Source of the DNA: Rhodospirillaceae bacterium
GTDB lineage: Bacteria > Pseudomonadota > Alphaproteobacteria > Bin65
DNA length: 64,000 nucleotides
Assembly (NCBI GenBank): GCA_011523655.1
Contig: WTGH01000051.1
Span: 1-64,000 of the forward strand
Direction of reading: 5' to 3'
Of the stretch, positions 56,311 to 64,000 are shown one piece after another. The first letter of the stretch is position 1. Each line of letters begins with the position of its first letter. A program made the translations under genes and the position numbers. The notes beneath the pieces were generated by a model. That model was not told the origin of the DNA and made no database searches. It saw nothing but the letters and a program-made list of their open reading frames with translations.

Positions 56311-57504
56311 ATGTCGAACCTGATCGCCCCGCACGGCGCCCCGCGCCTCACCCCCCTGTATGTCGCGGATGCGGAGGAACGCGCGCGGCTCGCGCAAGAG
56401 GCGGAATCGTTGCCCTCGATCACGGTGTCGTCGGCGGCGGCCAGCAACGCGGTGATGCTGGGCGGCGGCTATTTCACCCCGCTCGCCGGCTTCATGGACA
56501 AGGCCGATGCGCTCTCGGTCGGGCGTGCGATGCGCACCGCCGGCGGCCTGTTCTGGCCGACGCCTGTCCTCAACCTTGTCGATGACGCCGGCGCCGCGGA
56601 GGCCGGCGCGCGGATCGCGCTCAGGGATCCGAACGTCGAGGGCGCGCCGGTGCTCGCCATCCAGGAGGTGACGGGCGTCGAGACCTTTTCCGGGCCGGAG
56701 TTCGACGGACTGACGGCGCAGGTCTACGGCACGACCGATCCGGCCCATCCCGGCGTCGCCGATTTCCGGGCGCAGGGCCGCGTGGCGCTTTCCGGGCCTG
56801 TCCGGGTGCTGAATTTCAGCTATTTCGAGACGGACTTTGCCGAAACGTTTCGCACCGCCGTGTCGATCCGGCAGGAGATCGCCGAGCGCGGCTGGCGCCG
56901 GGTCGTCGCCTTTCAGACCCGCAATCCCATGCACCGCGCCCATGAGGAACTGTGCCGGATCGCGATGGAGCGGCTCAAGGCCGACGGTGTCGTCATCCAC
57001 ATGCTGCTCGGCAAGCTGAAGCCGGGCGACATTCCGGCGCCGGTGCGCGACGCGACCATCCGCAAGATGGTCGATCTGTATTTCCCGCCGAACACGGCGA
57101 TGATCACCGGCTACGGCTTCGACATGCTCTATGCCGGCCCGCGGGAAGCGGTGCTCCACGCCATCTTCCGGCAGAACATGGGCGCGTCGCACTTCATCGT
57201 CGGCCGCGACCATGCCGGCGTCGGCGACTATTACGAGCCCTTCGAGGCCCAGGAAATCTTCGACGATATCCCCGACGGCGCGTTGCAGATCGAGTTGTTC
57301 AAGGCCGACCACACCGCCTGGTCGAAGAAGCTGAACAAGGTGGTGATGATGCGCGAGGCGCCGGGCCATACGAAAGAGGATTTCATTCTGTTGTCCGGCA
57401 CGGCGGTGCGCGAGATGCTGGGCAAGGGCATTGCCCCGCCGCCGGAATTCTCCCGCCCCGAGGTCGCGCAAATCCTGATCGATTACTATCGCGGGCGCAG
57501 CTGA
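56311..57504 (+). CDS. sat: ATP sulfurylase (sulfate adenylyltransferase), dissimilatory type
   Basis: 397 aa. The PUA-like N-terminal domain begins at about 20 (FTPLAGFMDKADALSVG near 50-70). Active-site QTRNPMHRAHEEL (the xNPxHxxH motif) and GRDHAGVGDYYEPFEAQ are both intact. No APS-kinase or CysDN-type features. Makes ATP and sulfate from APS and pyrophosphate when running oxidatively, coupling sulfite oxidation by AprBA to substrate-level ATP. Divergent from aprM with a 284-base gap. Confidence 0.97.
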   Translation: MSNLIAPHGAPRLTPLYVADAEERARLAQEAESLPSITVSSAAASNAVMLGGGYFTPLAGFMDKADALSVGRAMRTAGGLFWPTPVLNLVDDAGAAEAGARIALRDPNVEGAPVLAIQEVTGVETFSGPEFDGLTAQVYGTTDPAHPGVADFRAQGRVALSGPVRVLNFSYFETDFAETFRTAVSIRQEIAERGWRRVVAFQTRNPMHRAHEELCRIAMERLKADGVVIHMLLGKLKPGDIPAPVRDATIRKMVDLYFPPNTAMITGYGFDMLYAGPREAVLHAIFRQNMGASHFIVGRDHAGVGDYYEPFEAQEIFDDIPDGALQIELFKADHTAWSKKLNKVVMMREAPGHTKEDFILLSGTAVREMLGKGIAPPPEFSRPEVAQILIDYYRGRS

Positions 57505-57530
57505 GCGGCTGCGGTCGCCCGGTTCGCCGG

Positions 57531-58337
57531 TCAATCGGCGCGGCCGGCGCGGCCGCGGACGGGGAGGAGCAGGCTCAGGGCGAAAATCGCGCTGGCGACG
57601 AGCACAATGGCCGGCCCGCCGGGTACATCCCATTCCAGCGCACTGAACAGGCCCGCGACGATGGAGACGATCCCGATCACCGTGGACGCCACGGCCATCT
57701 GCTCGGGCGTCGTCGCCATGCGCCGGGCGGCGGCGGCCGGAACGATCACGAGCGCCACCACGAGCAGCATGCCGACGATTTTCATGCCCACGGCGATCAC
57801 CGCCGCGAGCAGGAACAGCAGCAGGAGGCGGACCCTTTCCACCGGCACGCCTTCCACGGCCGCGAGGTCCCTGTTCACGGTAATGGAAAGGAGGTTGCGC
57901 CACTGCCAGGCCAGGGCGGCGATGACGATGACGGCGGTCGCGAAGATCAGCCACAGGTCGAAGACGCCGACGGCGAGAATATCGCCGAACAGGTAGCCGA
58001 TCAGATCGACCCGCAACCGTTCCATGAAGGCGACGACAACGAGCCCTCCCGCAAACACAGCATGGGCCAGAACGCCGAGCAGGGCGTCGACCGATATGTA
58101 GCGCTGGCGCTCGAGCAGAAGCAGGCAGAGCGCCAGCAGCAGGCAGATCGCGAAGACGGCCAGGATCGGTGCGATGTCGAGCAGGAAACCGAGCGCAACT
58201 CCCAGCAGCACGGCATGGGCGAGCGCGGTGCCGAAATAGGCCAGGTTCCGCCACACGACGAAGCAACCGACCGGGCCGGCGGCGATCGCCGCCCCGATGC
58301 CGCCGGCGAGGGCGCGCAGGAAAAAATCTTCTAGCAC
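57531..58337 (-). CDS. znuB: Zinc/manganese ABC transporter permease (ZnuB-like)
   Basis: 268 aa with about eight hydrophobic spans in the ABC-3 permease pattern: FLRALAGGIGAAIAAGPVGCFVVWRNLAYFGTALAHAVLLGVALGF, then ITVNRDLAAVEGVPVERVRLLLLFLLAAVIAVGMKIVGMLLVVALVIVPAAAAR. The start is GTG (VLEDFFLRALAGG) at 58337, overlapping the ATPase stop by seven bases. A longer frame reaching 59219 is only an antisense-free extension through znuC and is rejected. Confidence 0.9.
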   Translation of the reverse strand: MLEDFFLRALAGGIGAAIAAGPVGCFVVWRNLAYFGTALAHAVLLGVALGFLLDIAPILAVFAICLLLALCLLLLERQRYISVDALLGVLAHAVFAGGLVVVAFMERLRVDLIGYLFGDILAVGVFDLWLIFATAVIVIAALAWQWRNLLSITVNRDLAAVEGVPVERVRLLLLFLLAAVIAVGMKIVGMLLVVALVIVPAAAARRMATTPEQMAVASTVIGIVSIVAGLFSALEWDVPGGPAIVLVASAIFALSLLLPVRGRAGRAD

Positions 58338-59149
58338 GGGCGCCGGCCGGTGTGGCCGGAATCCTGTGCCGCGACGGATTCCGCGGCCATCGGTTCGCCG
58401 AGCGCGTCGTGGCGATGATCGTGCATATGCTGGTAGACGGCGAGCGTGTCGGCCAGGTGCGAACCGAACAGCGCGATGAATTCCGGGTGGCGAACGACGG
58501 ACTGGGGTTGGCCGCTGCAACACACATGCCGGTTGAGGCAGACGACGGTATCCGTGTCCGACATGACGAGATGCAGATCGTGGGAGACGAGAATTACCGC
58601 GCACCCGTAGCGGTCCCGGATGGTCGCGATCAGCTTGTAGAGGTCGCTCTGGCTGGTGACGTCGACACCCGCCAGCGGCTCGTCGAGAACCAGCAGGCCG
58701 GGTTCGCGCAGCAGCGCGCGCGCGAGCAGCACGCGCTGAAGTTCTCCACCCGAAATTTCGGCCAGCGGGAAATCGACGATCGAACCGGCACCGACCTCGT
58801 CGAGCGCAGCCGCGAGTCTGTCCGGCGTCGCCGGCCCACCGAGTGTCAGGAAACGCCGCACCGTCATCGGCAGGATCTGATCGCGGTGCAGGTGCTGGGG
58901 CGAATAGCCGATTCGCAGGCCGGGCGCGCGCCTGACTTCTCCGGAATCCGGCTTCACGATGCCCAGAATGACTCGGACCAGGGTCGATTTGCCCGCACCG
59001 TTGAGCCCGACCAGGGTCATGATCTCTCCGGGGCGCACGGCGACGTCGACATTGTCGAGAACGCTCAGCCGGCCGAAGCGGACGCAGACCCCCCGGGCCT
59101 CGACCAGAGGCGCGGCCTGTGCAGGATCGCTCGAAGACGGCCGGGGCAT
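58331..59149 (-). CDS. znuC: Zinc/manganese ABC transporter ATP-binding protein (ZnuC-like)
   Basis: 272 aa. Walker A GLNGAGKST, signature SGGELQR, Walker B LLVLDEP, switch His in VSHDLH. The C-terminal segment YQHMHDHRHDA is His-rich, a common ZnuC trait that may bind zinc. The periplasmic binding protein ZnuA and the Zur regulator are not in the window. Coupled to znuB by a seven-base overlap. Confidence 0.92.
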   Translation of the reverse strand: MPRPSSSDPAQAAPLVEARGVCVRFGRLSVLDNVDVAVRPGEIMTLVGLNGAGKSTLVRVILGIVKPDSGEVRRAPGLRIGYSPQHLHRDQILPMTVRRFLTLGGPATPDRLAAALDEVGAGSIVDFPLAEISGGELQRVLLARALLREPGLLVLDEPLAGVDVTSQSDLYKLIATIRDRYGCAVILVSHDLHLVMSDTDTVVCLNRHVCCSGQPQSVVRHPEFIALFGSHLADTLAVYQHMHDHRHDALGEPMAAESVAAQDSGHTGRRPC

Positions 59150-59226
59150 GGCGAATCGATACAGGCTCGCAACAGCCGAGGCAAGGACCGGCGGGGCGGC
59201 GCCGGGAACCGGCGGGCAATGACAGG

Positions 59227-59592
59227 CTAGAGTTCGGTATATTTCGCGGCGCGGCCCCGGGCCTTGTCGGCCGGATATTTCGCTTCGTTGGCCGCGATCT
59301 TGTCAGCCGCGGCCGAGGGCAGGTCGATGCCGGTCCGCTCCGCGATCAGCAGCAGATAGACCAGAACGTCGGCGCACTCCTCGGCCAGCCGGGCGCGCAT
59401 CGCATCGCCCTCGGCTTCCCGTTCGAAACCGGCTTCCGATTTCCACTGGGTCAGTTCGAGCAGTTCGCCCGCTTCGAGGTTGAGCGAGACGATCAGGTCC
59501 TTCAGCGAATGGAACTGGCGCCAGTCGCGCGCATCGCGAAAGGCGATGAGCCGGCGGGTCAGGTCTTCCAGCGACGGCGGTTCGCGATCCAT
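59227..59592 (-). CDS. MazG-like nucleotide pyrophosphohydrolase
   Basis: 121 aa all-alpha NTP pyrophosphatase. LNLEAGELLELTQW and EECADVLVYLLLIAERTGIDL give the E-x2-E and E-x2-D metal-binding helices; the SLKDLIVSLNLEAGELLEL segment is typical of the small MazG-like (RS21-C6/dCTPase-type) proteins. Cleaves a non-canonical dNTP to dNMP (inference). ATG 59592 is preferred over the longer frame to 59631. 77 bases before znuC on the same strand. Confidence 0.88.
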   Translation of the reverse strand: MDREPPSLEDLTRRLIAFRDARDWRQFHSLKDLIVSLNLEAGELLELTQWKSEAGFEREAEGDAMRARLAEECADVLVYLLLIAERTGIDLPSAAADKIAANEAKYPADKARGRAAKYTEL

Positions 59593-59701
59593 GGTTCCGG
59601 CCCTTCTTCGATCCGCAGCGATCTGACGCACTGCCCCGGCACGGCGGGTGCTGCTAGCCCGTTAGCCGGCCGGCCCCGTGAGGCGGCCGCTCCCCTGAAC
59701 G

Positions 59702-60439
59702 ATGCAGCCCATGCGGATCGTCCATATCTCCGACACGCACATTGCCCGCGACCGGCCCGAACGCGCGGCCGGCCTCGAGGCCTGCGTCGCCTGGATCGAC
59801 GGTCTGGAGCAGCCGCCCGACGCCGTCGTCCATACCGGCGATATTGCCCATAACGGGCGCGTCGAGGAATACCGCACTGCGCGGGCGCTGCTCGACCGGC
59901 TGGCGGCGCCGTATTTTGTCCTCCCCGGCAACCGCGACGACCGGCGCAACCTCGCCACGGTTTTCGACGACGGGCGGCATATACGCGAAGACATGCCCTT
60001 CGTGCAGTATGCGGTCGAGGATCTTGCTGTGCGGCTGATCGTTGTCGACTCGCTCAACGAAGGCGTCAGCAAGGGCCGGCTGTGCCCGGAGAGGCTGGCC
60101 CATATCCGCGCGATGCTGGAGACCGATACCGCGCGGCCGGCCTGCCTGTTTCTCCATCATCCGCCCTTCGAAGTCGCGGTCGGGCCTTATCCGCGCCATT
60201 TCGAGCCATGGGCCGGCGCCGAAGCGCTGACCGCCGAACTGCAGCGTCACCGTCATGTCCGCGGCATCTTCTGCGGCCATGTCCACCGGGCGTTCGACAC
60301 GGCGGTCGCCGGCGTCAGGGCGAGCGTGGTGTCCTGCCTGGCCGACGACCTGCGATGGGACAGGCCGGAGCGCGCGAAACGGGGCCTCCCGGTGCTCGGC
60401 GTGCATGAGATCGCTGCCGACGTGCCGGCGGCGGCATAG
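59702..60439 (+). CDS. Calcineurin-like metallophosphoesterase (CpdA-like)
   Basis: 245 aa. Binuclear-metal motifs in order: SDTHIARD (D-x-H), HTGDIAHNG (GD-x-N-like), LPGNRDDR (GN-R-D in place of GNHD, so the catalytic His is replaced by Arg), FLHHPPFEV and GHVHRAF. Resembles the CpdA-like 3',5'-cyclic nucleotide phosphodiesterases, but the GNHD change, also seen in some members of that group, leaves activity to be shown. ATG 59702 or 59711. Stands alone between convergent or divergent neighbours. Confidence 0.87.
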   Translation: MQPMRIVHISDTHIARDRPERAAGLEACVAWIDGLEQPPDAVVHTGDIAHNGRVEEYRTARALLDRLAAPYFVLPGNRDDRRNLATVFDDGRHIREDMPFVQYAVEDLAVRLIVVDSLNEGVSKGRLCPERLAHIRAMLETDTARPACLFLHHPPFEVAVGPYPRHFEPWAGAEALTAELQRHRHVRGIFCGHVHRAFDTAVAGVRASVVSCLADDLRWDRPERAKRGLPVLGVHEIAADVPAAA

Positions 60440-60492
60440 CGGCGATAACGGGAAGATACAAAAGCCCGGCCGCAGGTTCGGGCGGACAGGCC

Positions 60493-60519
60493 GTACGGGA
60501 GTTTGAAACCCTCCCGTAC
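60493..60519. terminator. Hairpin between convergent genes
   Basis: GTACGGGAG (60493-60501) pairs with CTCCCGTAC (60511-60519) around a nine-base loop, a perfect 9-bp stem in the gap between the convergent phosphoesterase and alkylsulfatase genes. No T run follows on either strand, so it may be a weak two-way terminator or mRNA-end stabiliser. Confidence 0.45.
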
Positions 60520-60563
60520 TACAAATTCCGGGTAACTCCGAATTCGGCGGGTCGAACTCCGGC

Positions 60564-62234
60564 CTATGGCGCGACGATCGGCATTTCGAGCGACGGCGTC
60601 TCGAACAGGGCAAAGAAGGAGTCGATCCCGTCCGTATCCCCGGTTGCGGCGACGTCGCCGGCCGCCACGCCCGCCGGAAAACGCGCGCCGCCGGTCACGG
60701 TCGATTCCAGGAAGGCCCGGCTGAAGCGCAAGCGGATATCGGCGTTCTCGGGCGGGTCGGCGTGAAACTGGCAGACGCCGCGGCGGACCTGCAGCGCGCA
60801 GGCTTCGTCCGTGTCCGTCGTCTCGAAGGCGACCGTAATGTGCATGTCCAGCGCCGCTTCCGCCCGCAAGCGGACGGTCATCGTTTCGAGCATCCGCGAC
60901 ATCGGGAAGGTGCGCACGGTATCCGGGTGGCCGAAGGGGAGGCCGCGGGGCGGCTTGAGCTTTCCTTCGAGTTCGAGCGCGGCAGTCAGGGCCCAGTTGC
61001 GCCAGTTGGTGTTCGCCTGGGCCAGTCCCCAGCGGCGCAGGGCGTCGGCGCGCAGGCTGCGGGCCTCCGTATCGCCGGTGTCGGCCGCGACCAGCCAGCC
61101 GGTCAGTTCGGCGGACCACTGGGCGTCGCCCTTTTCCAGAGCGGCGCCGGCCTCCCGAAGCAAGGCGTCCCGGCCGCCCATCAGGCCGACATAGCGCGCC
61201 GCCCGGTCCTGCCGCGGCGGCGGATCGAGCTTCGCGGGATCGCCGTCGAACCAGCCGACATAGCCGGCATAGATGGCCGGCGCCGAGTGTTTGTAGCTGC
61301 CGTAGAACTCGCCGAGCCATTCATGGTCCGCCAGGTGCGGCGGCATGGCGACCCGGTCGGCCAGTTCGTCCGGCATCGCGCCCCTGTTGATCCAGCGCAC
61401 GGTCTGGTCGTGGAGATACTGGATGGCGTCGCGGTAGGCGGTGAGCACCCCGTCCACCGCCGCCGCGCCGCCGACCGGCCGGCCGTGATGCGGGATCAGC
61501 GTTTCGGGTTGCAGGCCGCGCAGCCGGTCGATGGCGCGGACCCAGACCATCGGGTTGCGGAAGCCGGTGCCGCGCAGGGCGTAGATGTTCGGAAAGGTTT
61601 CGCCCTGGATCACGTCGGCCGACAGGAGAACGCGGTCGTCCCCGCTCCAGACGACGACCTGGTCGTCGGTTTCGCTCGGCAGGTGGATGAGCGTGAGCCG
61701 GATGCCGGCGACCTCGATGTCCTCCTGCCCGGCGAAAGTGCGAGTCGGTGCGATGAAGCTGCGCCGGCCCGGAATGTTGGGCGGTCCGAGGCCGGAGCCG
61801 ACATTGCCGCCCTCGTCGCGCGGCAGCTGGAAGCCGAAGGTGTACATGGCCCGGCGCGCCAGCACCGGGGCGAGCAGGCCGCTGTCCCGCGCCAGATGGT
61901 CGGTCAGCTCGTCGAGCGCGACGATCTCGACGGCGCCGGAGCGGACCTCCTCGTCGGAGACGAAGGCCCTGACGCCGCTGATATGGTCCGGATGGACATG
62001 GGTGTAGACCACGGCGCGGATCGGCTTGTCCGTGATCTGCCGGAAGGCTTCGGCGACCGGCTCGGCAAACTCCACCGTCGGCAGCGTATCGACGAGCACG
62101 CAGCCGTCCTCGCCTTCGACGAGCGTGCAGTTGGACGGGCTGAACCCGTAGGCGACGTGATAGCGGCCGGCGACGGTGCGGATCGACGGCTCGAACTTCG
62201 TGTTCTGGCGGGCGAGACGGGGGTGGACGGTCAT
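60564..62234 (-). CDS. MBL-fold alkyl/aryl sulfatase (SdsA/BDS1-like)
   Basis: 556 aa. The metallo-beta-lactamase domain has VYTHVHPDHISG (T-H-x-H-x-D-H) near 58-70, then a dimerisation helical region (ADHEWLGEFYGSYKHSAPAIYAGYVGWFDGDP) and a C-terminal SCP2-like domain (ITVAFETTDTDEACALQVRRG). AQANTNWRNWAL matches the alkyl sulfatase dimerisation segment. Hydrolyses sulfate esters such as alkyl sulfates to alcohol and sulfate. ATG 62234 has a purine-rich ribosome-like stretch; a GTG at 62255 is in frame. No signal peptide, unlike secreted SdsA1, so probably cytoplasmic. Confidence 0.88.
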   Translation of the reverse strand: MTVHPRLARQNTKFEPSIRTVAGRYHVAYGFSPSNCTLVEGEDGCVLVDTLPTVEFAEPVAEAFRQITDKPIRAVVYTHVHPDHISGVRAFVSDEEVRSGAVEIVALDELTDHLARDSGLLAPVLARRAMYTFGFQLPRDEGGNVGSGLGPPNIPGRRSFIAPTRTFAGQEDIEVAGIRLTLIHLPSETDDQVVVWSGDDRVLLSADVIQGETFPNIYALRGTGFRNPMVWVRAIDRLRGLQPETLIPHHGRPVGGAAAVDGVLTAYRDAIQYLHDQTVRWINRGAMPDELADRVAMPPHLADHEWLGEFYGSYKHSAPAIYAGYVGWFDGDPAKLDPPPRQDRAARYVGLMGGRDALLREAGAALEKGDAQWSAELTGWLVAADTGDTEARSLRADALRRWGLAQANTNWRNWALTAALELEGKLKPPRGLPFGHPDTVRTFPMSRMLETMTVRLRAEAALDMHITVAFETTDTDEACALQVRRGVCQFHADPPENADIRLRFSRAFLESTVTGGARFPAGVAAGDVAATGDTDGIDSFFALFETPSLEMPIVAP

Positions 62235-62303
62235 GCGCTGGTCCGTTTCCTGCACGTGTTGCTGGCCGCCCTGTTAAAGCCGCGTTTCGGCCGGAACTGT
62301 CAA

Positions 62304-64000
62304 TCAGACCTTTCCCGCGCTCGCAATCGCCGCGACGTTGAGCAGCCCGCGCACGGTGGCGTTCGGCGTCACGATATGCGCCGCACCGCCATAGCCGAGC
62401 AGGATCGGGCCGATCGGCTGGGCATTGCCCAGAGCCGAGAGCGCGTGGATCGCCGCGTTGGCCGCATCCATGCCCGGAAAGACCAGGATGTTGGCCCGGT
62501 CGGTGAGCCGCGCGCAGGGCAGGAAGCGGTCGCGCGCCGCCTTGTCGAAGGCCAGGTTGAGCTGCATCTCGCCCTCGAACTCGAAATCCGCCCCGGTCTC
62601 GGTGAGGATTTCGGTGGCGCGCCGCATCCGGGCCGCGCTCGGGCTGGAATGGGCGCCGAAATTGGCGTGGCTGATCAGCGCGACCCGCGGCGTCAGCCCG
62701 AAGGCACGCACCTGCGCCGCCGCGGCACGGCAGATCCCGGCGATTTCCTCCGCATCCGGCTCGTAGTTCACATAGCCGTCGGCGATGAAGACGGTGCCGG
62801 TATCCATGATCAGCGGCACCAGGGCCGAGACGGTCTCCGCCCCGGTTCCCAATATCCGGTCGATCCATTGCAGGTGGGTCGCATAATGGCCGCTGGTGCC
62901 GCAGATCAGGCAGGCCGCGCCGCCCTCGCGGACATGCATCGCCGCGGCCAGCGTATCGCTGGTCCGGAACAGCTTGCGGGCAGCTTCCGGGCCGATGCCG
63001 TCGCGGGCGCGCAGGCTGTGGAGTTTCGCGCCATAGTCCTCGACCAGCGCCTCGTCGTCGTGGTCGAACACCTCGAAGTCCCGGCCGGGCGCGATGCGCA
63101 GGCCCATTTCGGCACAAAGCGCGGCGATCCGGTCCGGCCGCCCGGTGGCGATGGGGACGGCGATGCTCTCGTCGAGGATGTTCCGGATCGCCCGCAGCAC
63201 CCGCCGGTCTTCCCCCTCGGCGAAAATCACCCTGCGCGGCGCCGCCCGGGCGCTGTCGAAGATCGGCCGCATCAGGAAACCGGTGCGGTAGACGAAGCTC
63301 GAAAGCCGTGCGCGGTAGGCGTCTAGGTCGGGCAGCGGCCGCGCCGCCACGCCGCTCTCCATCGCCGCCGCGGCGACGGCCGGCGCGATGGCGCCGAGCA
63401 GCCGCGGATCGAACGGCCGGGGCAGCAGGTAGTCGCGGCCGAACCGCAGCCGCTGGTCGCCATAGGCGCGGGCGACCTCGTCGGTGATGCCGGCGCGCGC
63501 GAGTTCCGCCAGAGCCGAGACGCAGGCGAGCTCCATCTCCCGGTTGATGGCCGTCGCGCCGACATCGAGCGCGCCGCGGAAGATGAACGGAAAGCACAGG
63601 ACGTTGTTGACCTGGTTCGGGTAGTCGGTCCGGCCGGTGCAGACGATAGCGTCCGGGCGCACGTCGCGGACATCCTCGGGCATGATCTCCGGCACCGGGT
63701 TGGCCAGCGCCATGACCAGCGGATCGGGCCCCATGCGGCGGACCTGGTCGGGGCTCAGCACCTTCGGCCCCGACAGGCCGAGAAAGATCTCCGCGCCGTC
63801 GATGACATCGTCCAGCATGCGGGCATCGGTGTCCTGGGCGAAAGCCGCCTTGTGCGGCTCTGCATCGCGTCCCGTGTGGACCAGCCCGTCGACATCGACC
63901 AGCCAGACATTCTCGCGCTTGAGGCCCAGGTCGAGCAAAAGGTTCAGGCAGGCGATGCCGGCCGCGCCGCCGCCGGTCGAGACCAGCTTGACCCGGCCCA
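62304..64000 (-). CDS. maeB: NADP-type malic enzyme with phosphotransacetylase domain (MaeB), 5' end beyond the window
   Basis: About 565 residues visible; the start lies beyond base 64000. The first residues in view (STGGGAAGIACLNLLLDLGL) are the NAD(P) Rossmann motif, followed by DVDGLVHTGR, ALANPVPEI and GRTDYPNQVNNVLCFPFIFRGALDV of the malic enzyme core. The C-terminal half is phosphotransacetylase-like (RRVIFAEGEDRRVLRA; NFGAHSSPSAARM), which in MaeB is regulatory and catalytically inactive. Converts malate to pyruvate with NADP+, feeding gluconeogenesis or NADPH supply. Ends 49 bases before the alkylsulfatase start, same strand. Confidence 0.93.
   Translation of the reverse strand, partial: GRVKLVSTGGGAAGIACLNLLLDLGLKRENVWLVDVDGLVHTGRDAEPHKAAFAQDTDARMLDDVIDGAEIFLGLSGPKVLSPDQVRRMGPDPLVMALANPVPEIMPEDVRDVRPDAIVCTGRTDYPNQVNNVLCFPFIFRGALDVGATAINREMELACVSALAELARAGITDEVARAYGDQRLRFGRDYLLPRPFDPRLLGAIAPAVAAAAMESGVAARPLPDLDAYRARLSSFVYRTGFLMRPIFDSARAAPRRVIFAEGEDRRVLRAIRNILDESIAVPIATGRPDRIAALCAEMGLRIAPGRDFEVFDHDDEALVEDYGAKLHSLRARDGIGPEAARKLFRTSDTLAAAMHVREGGAACLICGTSGHYATHLQWIDRILGTGAETVSALVPLIMDTGTVFIADGYVNYEPDAEEIAGICRAAAAQVRAFGLTPRVALISHANFGAHSSPSAARMRRATEILTETGADFEFEGEMQLNLAFDKAARDRFLPCARLTDRANILVFPGMDAANAAIHALSALGNAQPIGPILLGYGGAAHIVTPNATVRGLLNVAAIASAGKV

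Noticed and set aside
58337..59219. Upstream extension of the znuB frame through znuC, suggesting a fused 562-residue protein
   Set aside because: The extra residues are the +1 shadow of znuC (Arg/Pro-rich); homology starts at VLEDFFLRALAGG with a GTG that overlaps the znuC stop.
60762..63326. Long plus-strand open frame antisense to the alkylsulfatase and maeB
   Set aside because: Same reason: GC-rich shadow with no domain, no ribosome site and no conserved motif.

Overview
The window is about 65% GC and densely coded, and it looks like a chromosomal segment of an alphaproteobacterium. The basis is the PhaR/PhaC/PhaA/PhaB set, DUF1289 and DUF3253 proteins, the aprMBA-sat set, and an alphaproteobacterial-type promoter near 36.47 kb. 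I see no rRNA, tRNA, phage, plasmid or CRISPR. The theme is a versatile heterotroph that activates aromatic and acyl compounds as CoA thioesters, stores carbon as polyhydroxyalkanoate (PHA) and can oxidise sulfite through APS.

Layout. 0.2-5.9 kb: an MpaB-like oxygenase, then a coupled RND exporter / periplasmic LolA-like protein / outer-membrane barrel set. 5.9-11.2 kb: an acyl-CoA ligase, a Rieske oxygenase, two hotdog thioesterases, a Nudix hydrolase and an enoyl-CoA hydratase. 11.2-15.7 kb: the PHA locus (phaB, phaA, phaC, a small helical protein, divergent phaR). 15.8-19.2 kb: an oxalate-CoA-ligase-like enzyme, a ketopantoate-reductase-like enzyme, a DUF1289 protein and VapBC.

19.3-27.4 kb: a tightly coupled operon (SDR, MarR, enoyl-CoA hydratase, acyl-CoA dehydrogenase, aryl-CoA ligase, FAD-monooxygenase/old-yellow-enzyme fusion) with a divergent RidA-family gene. 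It matches the known layout for CoA-dependent aerobic 2-aminobenzoate breakdown; salicylate via salicylyl-CoA is the alternative. 27.5-36.2 kb is mixed: an NTF2-like protein, TetR, a secreted beta-propeller, a GbsR/MarR-like regulator, a crotonase, a Nudix hydrolase, HepT/MntA, an MBL hydrolase, a GMC oxidoreductase and a DUF3253 protein. An 830-base gene-free stretch follows, with an orphan promoter and terminator.

37.0-47.5 kb: a cyclic amidohydrolase, an M20 amidohydrolase, a full phthalate 4,5-dioxygenase route (oxygenase, reductase, dihydrodiol dehydrogenase, 4,5-dihydroxyphthalate decarboxylase), an amidase and an NCS1 permease. Together these could convert a cyclic imide such as phthalimide to protocatechuate (hypothesis). 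Then come a gentisate-dioxygenase-like cupin, an EamA transporter, an OxyR-type regulator and an NCS2 permease.

52.9-57.5 kb: aprMBA divergent from sat, the APS route of sulfite oxidation. The aprM promoter holds a 16-bp dyad matching the motif I recall for sulfide/persulfide-sensing ArsR repressors. 57.5-64.0 kb: ZnuBC, a MazG-like pyrophosphohydrolase, a metallophosphoesterase, an alkylsulfatase and a MaeB malic enzyme cut by the right edge.
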